Source: Bacteroidota bacterium
GTDB taxonomy: Bacteria; Bacteroidota; Bacteroidia; Chitinophagales; JADIYW01
DNA: 64,000 nucleotides
Direction of reading: 5' to 3'
Assembly (NCBI GenBank): GCA_016705125.1
Contig: JADIYW010000002.1
Coordinates: 165,198 to 229,197, forward strand
Positions 46,959 through 54,084 of the stretch are shown here, piece after piece. Under the pieces are notes generated by a model that was not told where the DNA came from, made no database searches, and saw only the letters and a list, made by a program, of their open reading frames with translations. The number at the start of each line of letters is the position of its first letter. Positions within the stretch are counted from its first letter, which is position 1. The translations under genes and the position numbers were made by a program.

Positions 46959-48110
46959 TTATTTGTTATCATTATTGATTAAATTTCTTATGTTTTGAAT
47001 AAATCTATCAATATTATTTTCATTTACGGATAAATGATACCATCCATTTTTCGCCAGTATATAATCTTTGTCATAATTTATTGCCATGTTCCCTTTTATA
47101 AAACATGGAATTGATGATTTAATTGTTTTTGCTGGTTTCATAATGCCACATATATTCCTTGGTTTTTTTATAGAAATATGTCTATTTGTAAAAGCTAAAC
47201 CAATATCTTCATTTTTCAACTCAGTTAATATTTTATTTGTCAGAGCTTTGTTTTCTTCATTTATAGCCCATATATCAAATATCTCATCAATTGTTTTATA
47301 GTACTTTTTTTTATATGATTCATCTTCATCTTTCTCATCACTAATTGATTTAAAACCAATTTCAATAAAATTCATAAACGCTTTTATTGTATGTTTTGTA
47401 TAGTCCTGAATTGGTTCAATAATACCAACAGACTCTTTAGCCAAAATGTCATTTAAAAAATAGTAAACACCTGTATTTTCTTTTGTTTCATTGGTTTCAT
47501 TTTTCCAATTATGATGATATTTAGGCATTGAATTGTATTTTTCAATTTCACTAAATTTATTAAAGTAATTATTAGAAGAAGGTGAATTAGGTGTGAGAAA
47601 AATGCTACAAATATTTTCTGAATCTAGATTTTTCAATTCGGCTACATAGCTTTTTAATTGCTTTTCTAATTGATTTCCCTTATTTGATATAGCTCCATCA
47701 TTTAATTTATTTTCTATAATAAAAGTATATTTTTCTTCCTCATTATTTTTATTCGTGATACTAATAACTATATCTATGTCATTTCTTTTTTTTATGCTTA
47801 CTGCTTCATTTGTAATATTGTCAATTACTTCATCAATGAAATATTTTGAAACTTCAATATCAATATTAAAATCAAACTCATAAATTAAATTAGATTTTAT
47901 TTTTACTTTTCCTTCTTTATTTTTTACTACCAAGTTCTTATATATTTCATAGTATTTTTCATTTTCTACAATCGGCTTAAGAAAGTATTCTAAAAATTTT
48001 GTTTTTAATCCGTGACTTTCATAAGGATCTAATAAAAATGCTAAAAAGCTTGTTACGGCAGGTTCTTTTAGTTTTTGGTCGCCTGAGCTTAAAATTTTAA
48101 AAATGTTCAT
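46959..48110 (-). CDS. PD-(D/E)XK nuclease-like protein
   Basis: 383 residues. The core pattern is visible: RNDIDIVISITN (Asp111/Asp113), then KYTFIIENKLNDGA with Glu133-x-Lys135, followed by NQLEKQLKSYV, the QxxxY helix of this superfamily. The N-terminus starts FKILSSGDQKLKEPAVTSFL. The C-terminal third has no known motif. It lies between mcrB (120 bases) and an acidic protein (25 bases), same strand. It is a third nuclease of the operon; if active, it could restrict DNA or serve as an effector. Confidence 0.85.
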   Translation of the reverse strand: MNIFKILSSGDQKLKEPAVTSFLAFLLDPYESHGLKTKFLEYFLKPIVENEKYYEIYKNLVVKNKEGKVKIKSNLIYEFDFNIDIEVSKYFIDEVIDNITNEAVSIKKRNDIDIVISITNKNNEEEKYTFIIENKLNDGAISNKGNQLEKQLKSYVAELKNLDSENICSIFLTPNSPSSNNYFNKFSEIEKYNSMPKYHHNWKNETNETKENTGVYYFLNDILAKESVGIIEPIQDYTKHTIKAFMNFIEIGFKSISDEKDEDESYKKKYYKTIDEIFDIWAINEENKALTNKILTELKNEDIGLAFTNRHISIKKPRNICGIMKPAKTIKSSIPCFIKGNMAINYDKDYILAKNGWYHLSVNENNIDRFIQNIRNLINNDNK

Positions 48111-48135
48111 ATTAATTGTTTTATTAGTTAATTTT

Positions 48136-48600
48136 TTATTCTAATCCAATAATATCCTCTTCCACAATCGCTTCCTTTTTTTCTACTTTTTGTACAATTT
48201 TTTCAAAAGCTTCCTGTTGCTCGCCGTAGTAGTCTAAACTGTATTGTTCAAAATCTTCTATTTCCTCATCATCCATATCGTTGTCGAGTTCTAAGTCTTC
48301 ATACAGTAGTATATTTAGCAAGCTTAGTGCATCGTCCATCGTAAACAGAAAGCCGTTGTAAACTTCCTCTTCATTTTCGAGGTCGGCCAAATTGACTTCC
48401 AATGGATAAAACAAATCACCATCTATCTGCAAAATATGCTTATCGCCATTGGTATGATATATGAGCAAAGGTGCATCGCCTCTGTAATTTAGTTCCCAAC
48501 TCAAATCGTTGATGATTACTTCGCGCAATAATCCTACTATTTTATCTTCGTGGATAGAGTGTTTGTTGGTATACACCCAAATAGTATCTTCTGCTTTCAT
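48136..48600 (-). CDS. Acidic protein of unknown function
   Basis: 154 residues, very acidic in the second half (DLELDNDMDDEEIEDFEQYS). The first 80 residues alternate strands (DTIWVYTNKHSIHEDKIVGL, LLIYHTNGDKHILQIDGDLF). No known fold. The acidic tail resembles DNA mimics, which would suit a regulator of the neighbouring nucleases; this is inference only. Confidence 0.7.
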   Translation of the reverse strand: MKAEDTIWVYTNKHSIHEDKIVGLLREVIINDLSWELNYRGDAPLLIYHTNGDKHILQIDGDLFYPLEVNLADLENEEEVYNGFLFTMDDALSLLNILLYEDLELDNDMDDEEIEDFEQYSLDYYGEQQEAFEKIVQKVEKKEAIVEEDIIGLE

Positions 48601-48655
48601 CCTGAGGTTTTAAGTATTTTGACCGCTAATATATCAATTGTTTTCATAAAATCTT

Positions 48656-49153
48656 TTAATTTTTAGTATAGTAACCTCTATGGAAACCTGCATATCTGCC
48701 ATTATTAGACATTTCAATTCCATATTGTATTTCTTTAGTATCTAATTCATAGAATAATGATACGGATTGACCGCTTTGTATGTACGAATAATCGCCATAT
48801 AATAGAGTTGGACCTGCTAAATATATTTGTCTTCCAATATCAAATGCAAGCACATTGCCCAATTTTTGACCATTGCTTATTTCAAATGAATAAGGACTGA
48901 AAATATTTGATATTATAACTTTATATTTGCCATTCGACAGGCTGGAGATGGTCATCGTCGCAGTGGTAAGAATATCACCGACGCCATTTGAATCCACATA
49001 TTGATGTTGTCCGGAAAATACACCTACAACAGAATCATAAATTGTTGCGGTTGAGTTTATCGGATCTTTAGGTGTATTCATACCCTCTTTTTTACAGCCG
49101 CCGAGGTTGAATAATATTGCAAACAACATTATTGAATAAATTGCTTTTCTCAT
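48656..49153 (-). CDS. Small lipoprotein within the island
   Basis: 165 residues with a lipoprotein signal (MRKAIYSIMLFAILFNLGGC; lipobox LGGC) followed by KKEG, and a beta-rich lipocalin-like mature part (GVFSGQHQYVDSNGVGDI ... MTISSLSNGKYKVIISNIF). It belongs in the envelope and is the odd one out in this group of cytosolic nucleases. The flanking gaps (55 and over 100 bases) suggest it is an insertion or passenger. Confidence 0.78.
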   Translation of the reverse strand: MRKAIYSIMLFAILFNLGGCKKEGMNTPKDPINSTATIYDSVVGVFSGQHQYVDSNGVGDILTTATMTISSLSNGKYKVIISNIFSPYSFEISNGQKLGNVLAFDIGRQIYLAGPTLLYGDYSYIQSGQSVSLFYELDTKEIQYGIEMSNNGRYAGFHRGYYTKN

Positions 49154-49218
49154 TTTTTTAATTTTATTTTTTTTGTGATGTAATTTGTTTATTTCTATTT
49201 GTTTTTAATTGTTTGTTC

Positions 49219-49275
49219 TTAAAAGCCAGTATTTTTATTGCAGTTTTCTTCTTCGTTGGCTTCTTTCCATAGCAT
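49219..49275 (-). other. Possible 3' continuation of the 248-residue gene in another frame
   Basis: Directly after the stop of the upstream gene, the minus strand reads NQVAMLWKEANEEENCNKNT and GF-stop, with codon-like composition. One missing base in the last codons of the upstream gene (…EENVTK-stop) would join them. Alternatively an independent 18-codon peptide starting at ATG 49275. Noted because the block looks coding yet has no own gene. Confidence 0.4.
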
Positions 49276-49277
49276 TG

Positions 49278-50024
49278 CTACTTGGTTACGTTTTCTTCTT
49301 GTATTTTCAAACTTAATAATGCTTCCGTTATTTTTATAAAATCCAGTTCGCTTATTTCTATACCAGCTTCTTCTTTAAATAAGTTCATGATTTCTTCCAA
49401 ATCAGATTCTGTTTTCTGCAATCTCATTAATACCAGCAAATGCTTATGGTTGAGTTTTTCCTGTATTTCTAAAGGCAACCTGTTTTTTATTTTATTTATA
49501 GCGGTATCATCAAATTCGTTATTTGCAGTATTTTTACTATATCTGAATAACTGAAGACAATACAAACAATCATTTAATTTTCTTTTTAGGTATTCTAATT
49601 GATTATAAAACTCATCATATTTTTCTATATTTTCTGTGGTTATAATAAATAGGTTGGTTCGCATAGAAATTTCATTACTCAGTAGGTTTATATCATCACC
49701 CAATTTATACAGCGCACTTTCCGGCTGATACCATTCCATGGGTTCAAGCTCTTGGTTGCGCAACTGGTATTTGATAAATAATTCTTTGCTGAGTAAGGTT
49801 TCCAAAAACAAGTTTATTAAACTAAAAGATAACTCAGGATTGGCTTTTTTTGTGTATTTAACGAAACTACGGTTATTAATGTATAAATTTAATGTTGGGT
49901 TTTCTGTTATCCAGTTGAGATAGGTTTGCATTAAATCGTGTTGAATTTGAAGGTTAAATTTTGAATTATTTTCGAGCAGCGTTGCTGTAAATAAATGCGT
50001 TTCATTTTTGTTTATTTTCATCAT
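49278..50024 (-). CDS. Unknown helical protein at the head of the McrBC operon
   Basis: 248 residues, soluble and helical, no catalytic motif seen. Segments such as QIQHDLMQTYLNWITENPTL and LEYLKRKLNDCLYCLQLFRY look like coiled or bundled helices; the C-terminus (LLVLMRLQKTESDLEEIMNL) is heptad-like. It is the first complete gene behind the duplicated leader, 40 bases after the remnant of the ATPase start. Its position suggests a regulator, sensor or structural partner. Confidence 0.7.
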   Translation of the reverse strand: MMKINKNETHLFTATLLENNSKFNLQIQHDLMQTYLNWITENPTLNLYINNRSFVKYTKKANPELSFSLINLFLETLLSKELFIKYQLRNQELEPMEWYQPESALYKLGDDINLLSNEISMRTNLFIITTENIEKYDEFYNQLEYLKRKLNDCLYCLQLFRYSKNTANNEFDDTAINKIKNRLPLEIQEKLNHKHLLVLMRLQKTESDLEEIMNLFKEEAGIEISELDFIKITEALLSLKIQEENVTK

Positions 50025-50063
50025 TTTTTATTTGTTTTTTAAATCAAATTAGAGAGCAAAAAT

Positions 50064-50156
50064 TTAAAGTTTTATATAGTTCTGGCAATGAAGTTTTAGA
50101 TGCATTTGTTTGCATATTTCAATAAAAGAGCGTAGAATAATGTTTTCGTTTTTCAT
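50064..50156 (-). pseudogene. Remnant of the unit 1 ATPase start
   Basis: ATG 50156 reads MKNENIILRSFIEICKQ, the counterpart of MKKENIILHSIIEIFKQ at the start of the ATPase at 41064, then diverges and stops after 30 codons. It shows that the control region was duplicated together with the first 17 codons of the gene. It may still be translated as a short leader peptide. Confidence 0.85.
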
Positions 50157-50465
50157 AGTGTGTTGTGTTTAAAGGTTAAAAAATTGCTGCAAATGTTAAT
50201 GTTCATACTTTACAAGTAGAAAATAATCAAATGCTACGACAAAAAATGTCGTATATAATTAAATTAAAATAACCTAATGATCAATAGGTATTTTTAAACA
50301 GAAAGTAAATGTTTTGATATTGGTATCGCGACTTAATACAACTAATTTACTTTTATTATTATGCAAAGATACAAAGCGAAACTGATAAAATCAAGTATAC
50401 AAAATATTGACAATCAGTTAATTGCGATTTTTATAAAAAATAAACTATAAAAACAACAAACTTTT
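50157..50465 (-). promoter_or_regulatory. Leader and promoter of unit 2 (copy 2 of the duplicated control region)
   Basis: Same layout as 41065-41380: -7 TATCTTTG at 50364-50371, -33 CTTG at 50392-50395, near-palindrome CCTAATGATCAATAGG at 50273-50288 and the identical TACGACAAAAAATGTCGTA at 50235-50253. The near-palindrome is the exact reverse complement of the one in copy 1. The leader drives the 248-residue gene and probably the whole McrBC operon. Confidence 0.8.
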
Positions 50466-50569
50466 CGGGATAGTGTCGGTGTTATATAAATTGAATAGAT
50501 TTTGTCTTCATCGATTATAAATTCTGGGATTTTTTTAATTTTTCAATGGTTGCTTATAATTCAGTGTCG

Positions 50570-50689
50570 TTTAGTTAAGGACGGTTCGGTAGATGAGGTC
50601 CGAAGAAATCGGACTGTGGAAATCGGACTGTGGCTTTTATCCGTGGCGTTTGTCTTCAAACGCCACACGCCAATTTTTGCTTAACTAAA
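50570..50689. repeat. Structured MITE-like element with terminal inverted repeats
   Basis: The ends are TTTAGTTAAG (50570-50579) and CTTAACTAAA (50680-50689), perfect 10-bp inverted repeats. Inside lie a small stem TTCGG/CCGAA (50585-50604), a 14-bp tandem GAAATCGGACTGTG twice (50605-50632) and a perfect 10-bp hairpin GTGGCGTTTG-TCTT-CAAACGCCAC (50643-50666). No coding capacity. Either a miniature transposable element or a folded RNA. The flanking 50466-50569 and 50690-51025 hold no gene I can support. Confidence 0.65.
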
Positions 50690-51025
50690 AAACATTGGCT
50701 ACTAATACCAAATATAACTACAAAATAGTCCATTCTGCTCGTTCTTTTTCACCAATAAATCTTCAAAAAATAGTTCCGTATCTAATTGATATGCAACAAT
50801 TTTTTTTATCTTCTTGGCAAAAAATTAAGTCGCATTTATGAACCATTTTATAATTATGTTTGGTATAATTATTCTTTTTAGGTCTTTCTTTATTTTCTAT
50901 TAAAAAAACGCTATATTCTTATCATTAGTTAATCTGCTTTTTGCATATAATTCCTTGTGTTTTTCTATATCATTTTTAATACAAAGAATTACAATATCAA
51001 CTTTTTCTCAAGCAAAACTTTCCAT

Positions 51026-52087
51026 TCAATTCTTTTTCTTCAACCTATCTTTAAAAATTTTCTCAAACTTATCTATTTTGGGTTGTATCACCATTTGGCA
51101 ATAGCCTTGGCTTTTGTTATTGTTGAAATAGTCTTGGTGGTAATCTTCTGCTTTATAATAAACGGAAAGTGGTTCTAATGTGGTAACAATTGGATTATCA
51201 TACACTTTTTCTTTTTCTAATTGGTCAATCAAACTTTTGGCAATCGTTCGTTGATTTTCGTTTCTATACATTATAGTTGAGCGATACTGCGTGCCAGCGT
51301 CTGCTCCTTGACGGTTCAAAGTAGTTGGGTCGTGAACAACAAAAAACACTTTAAATATCTCATCCAAACTCGTTTTGGCTTTATCAAAAACAATTTCAAT
51401 CACTTCGGCATGACCAGTTGTACCTGAGCAAACCGCTTTATAAGTTGGATTTTTAACAGAACCACCAGCATATCCAGACGAAACAGAAATTACGCCTTCC
51501 AGATTTTGATAAATAGCCTCCACACACCAAAAACAACCTCCACCCAAAATAATGGTATCATTACCTGTATTTGTTTCTGTGGCTAACTCATCTTCCGAAA
51601 GGAATTCAAGTGAAACCGAATTTACGCAATAACGCTGCCCCGTTTCAGTTGGCCCATCATCAAAAATATGCCCTAAATGGCCTCCACATTTGGCACACAT
51701 TATCTCCGTTCGCTTCATTCCGGCTGAAAAGTCTGTTTCGGTTTTTATTTTACCACCTGCAATTTCTCTGTCAAAACTCGGCCAGCCACAGTGTGAATCA
51801 AATTTCATATCTGATGTAAACAGTTCATTTCCACAAGCAGCACATTTATAAACGCCTTTTTCTTTGTTCATTAATAATTTCCCGGTATACGGTCGCTCCG
51901 TGCCTTTTTCTCGCAAAATATAATACTGCTCCTCACTTAATTTAGCTTTCCAAAAGCTGTCTGTTTGCTCAAAATTTTCCATATTATTCGAAATTGGTTT
52001 TGTTTGTTTTGCTGGTTTTGTTTGTCCGCAAGCACTTAAAATTACAAAAAATACATAAAAAATAATTCCCATTTTTAAGTTGCTCAT
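51026..52087 (-). CDS. msrAB: Peptide methionine sulfoxide reductase MsrB-MsrA fusion, lipoprotein
   Basis: 353 residues. Lipoprotein signal (KMGIIFYVFFVILSACGQ). Residues about 45-165 are MsrB with the zinc Cys pairs (CAACGNELF, CAKCGGHLGH) and catalytic Cys in RYCVNSVSLEF; residues about 175-340 are MsrA with GGCFWCVEAIYQ. Order B-A. It repairs oxidised Met residues in the envelope with thiol input. Its 3' end is duplicated at 38557-38740, so it forms the right edge of the island. Confidence 0.95.
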   Translation of the reverse strand: MSNLKMGIIFYVFFVILSACGQTKPAKQTKPISNNMENFEQTDSFWKAKLSEEQYYILREKGTERPYTGKLLMNKEKGVYKCAACGNELFTSDMKFDSHCGWPSFDREIAGGKIKTETDFSAGMKRTEIMCAKCGGHLGHIFDDGPTETGQRYCVNSVSLEFLSEDELATETNTGNDTIILGGGCFWCVEAIYQNLEGVISVSSGYAGGSVKNPTYKAVCSGTTGHAEVIEIVFDKAKTSLDEIFKVFFVVHDPTTLNRQGADAGTQYRSTIMYRNENQRTIAKSLIDQLEKEKVYDNPIVTTLEPLSVYYKAEDYHQDYFNNNKSQGYCQMVIQPKIDKFEKIFKDRLKKKN

Positions 52088-52183
52088 GTTTTATACTTTA
52101 TTTTAAACTCAAAATAACTTTTCTTAATTATCTAACATTAAATGGAAGAATATGTTTGAAAAAAAATGTTATTTTATGTAAAT

Positions 52184-53005
52184 CTAAAAATCTCTTATCG
52201 CCCTTACCCTATACTGCGATGATTTTACTTGTGTGCCTTGTGTGCCACCCAAAAATGCTTGTATCCATGCGTAATATGTTCGGCTTTCGGTAGAACTCCA
52301 ATAATAATAATCCGAAAATCCACCCACCAAATCTTTGGCATTATACATGGCATTTAATTCGTCTTTACTGGGCAAATACCAATCCTCGAATCCACCTAAT
52401 GTGTAATTATCGCAAATACGTGCTGCAATATTGGGTGTAGCACAATTTTGGAGTATCGCTTTCGAATTGGCCTTTCCAAATCCAATTCCTTCATTTTGAG
52501 CATTGGGTATTGCTGTTCCAAAACAACCCCAATCTGTACCAATATTTGCATCAAATTGTGAAGCGATTAAGCCATGTTGCCCTGATGGAAAAATATAAAA
52601 TACCACTCCTCCACCAAATTTATCTCCAATTGAAAAGGAAAGCGTTTTTATATTTTGTTCATTTCCATATCCAATTCCATTTATATTTTTGGCAAATGCT
52701 TTTAAATAATAGCTTGTATTGGGCATTAAATTATTTACAATAACCTCAAAATCATTGGTCTTTTCATCAACTATTATTACACTATCTGAAATACTTGGAT
52801 TTGGTTTCAAAGACAAACAAATACCGCGCTCTATTATTTCGGATCCTCCATCTGAACTTATTTTTCCTCCACAGGAAATAGTCGTTTGACTAATATCCTT
52901 TATTTCATTTGTAGTTAAAATTGGAATTGCTTTATCTTCTTTTTTACACGATAAAAAAAAGAACAATACACCTAAAAAACAAAGAAAATGTCTTTTATTA
53001 ATCAT
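52184..53005 (-). CDS. Lipoprotein with fibronectin-like and DUF1566/Lcl-type domains
   Basis: 273 residues. Lipobox signal MINKRHFLCFLGVLFFFLSC, followed by KKED. Residues about 30-125 form an Fn3-like repeat (TTISCGGKISSDGGSEIIER, NTSYYLKAFAKNINGIGYG); residues about 130-273 carry FGGGVVFYIFPSGQHGLIAS, GGFEDWYLPSKDELNAMYNA, YYYWSSTESRTYYAWIQAF and YRVRAIRDF, the DUF1566 fold. Likely a surface lipoprotein; function unknown. Confidence 0.9.
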   Translation of the reverse strand: MINKRHFLCFLGVLFFFLSCKKEDKAIPILTTNEIKDISQTTISCGGKISSDGGSEIIERGICLSLKPNPSISDSVIIVDEKTNDFEVIVNNLMPNTSYYLKAFAKNINGIGYGNEQNIKTLSFSIGDKFGGGVVFYIFPSGQHGLIASQFDANIGTDWGCFGTAIPNAQNEGIGFGKANSKAILQNCATPNIAARICDNYTLGGFEDWYLPSKDELNAMYNAKDLVGGFSDYYYWSSTESRTYYAWIQAFLGGTQGTQVKSSQYRVRAIRDF

Positions 53006-53031
53006 TCTTTTCCATTTAGTTTATAAATTAA

Positions 53032-54084
53032 TTATCTAAAACTACTATTTAATTCTTCTAGAAAACCATCTTTGGGACATAATGTACTTTCATCTAATTT
53101 ATTTAAAGGAATTTCTGTAGTTCCTAAAAGCGCATGGGTTTCTAAACTTTTATTATCTATATACAAAATGCCTGTTAGAATTTCTTGATTTAAATGCGAA
53201 TTTTGTAGCGCATTAATGGCCGATAATTTATCATCAGGATTCCAGCTTTGTGATAATTTATGTAGGCGAAGCCATGAACCGTCGTGCATTTCTACCATTT
53301 TTACCTCATCATTTTGATAATCTGTTTTAATTTCGTTCATAAATGGCACAAAATCAACCGTAGAAGTAGCCTCTATATGTTGGCGGACATAATCATAAGA
53401 CTTTGTTGAACCAACGTTATTATTAAAAGTAACACATGGTGATAATACATTTATTAAAGCAAATCCTGGGTGGCTTATTGCGGCTTGTATTATTGGGATT
53501 AATTGAGATTTATCACCACTAAAACTTTGAGCTACAAATGTAGCGCCCAATTCAATGGCCAAACCACATAAATCGATGCCTTCAAATTGGTTTATCGAAC
53601 CACTTTTGCTTTTCGAACCTACATCGGCAGTGGCAGAATCTTGTCCCTTGGTTAATCCATAACATCCATTATTCATTACAATATATACCATATTCAAGTT
53701 GCGCCTAATAACATGCACAAATTGTCCCATACCAATAGAAGCAGAATCTCCATCGCCCGAAACACCTAAATAAACCAATTCTCTATTGGCCATATTTGCT
53801 CCAGTAGCCACCGATGGCATTCGGCCGTGTACGGAATTAAAACCATGCGAATTGCTTAGAAAATAAGCAGGCGTTTTAGACGAACAACCAATACCAGACA
53901 TTTTAGCCACTTTATGTGGTTCAATATTCATTTCCCAACAAGCCTCCACAATAGCTGCGCTTATGGAATCGTGGCCACAACCTGCACATAAGGTAGAAAG
54001 CGATCCCTCATATTCTTTTCTTGTAAATCCCAGTTTGTTTTTAGGTAAATTGGGGTGTGCGAATTTCGGTCTTAAATATGTCAT
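53032..54084 (-). CDS. korB: 2-oxoacid:ferredoxin oxidoreductase beta subunit
   Basis: 350 residues of the thiamine-diphosphate subunit: LCAGCGHDSISAAIVEA, GIGCSSKTPAYF, HGRMPSVATGANMANREL, GVSGDGDSASIGMGQFVHVI (TPP-Mg2+ motif GDG...N) and MNNGCYGLTKGQDSATAD. It pairs with the alpha subunit encoded upstream (ATGA overlap, 54081-54084). The complex oxidatively decarboxylates a 2-oxoacid (probably 2-oxoglutarate) to acyl-CoA and reduced ferredoxin. The substrate is inferred from close similarity of layout to Kor, not proven. Confidence 0.92.
   Translation of the reverse strand: MTYLRPKFAHPNLPKNKLGFTRKEYEGSLSTLCAGCGHDSISAAIVEACWEMNIEPHKVAKMSGIGCSSKTPAYFLSNSHGFNSVHGRMPSVATGANMANRELVYLGVSGDGDSASIGMGQFVHVIRRNLNMVYIVMNNGCYGLTKGQDSATADVGSKSKSGSINQFEGIDLCGLAIELGATFVAQSFSGDKSQLIPIIQAAISHPGFALINVLSPCVTFNNNVGSTKSYDYVRQHIEATSTVDFVPFMNEIKTDYQNDEVKMVEMHDGSWLRLHKLSQSWNPDDKLSAINALQNSHLNQEILTGILYIDNKSLETHALLGTTEIPLNKLDESTLCPKDGFLEELNSSFR

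Noticed and set aside
50570..50689. tRNA gene
   Set aside because: The GGTTCGG-like motif does not fit a cloverleaf, and the terminal inverted repeats indicate a different structure.
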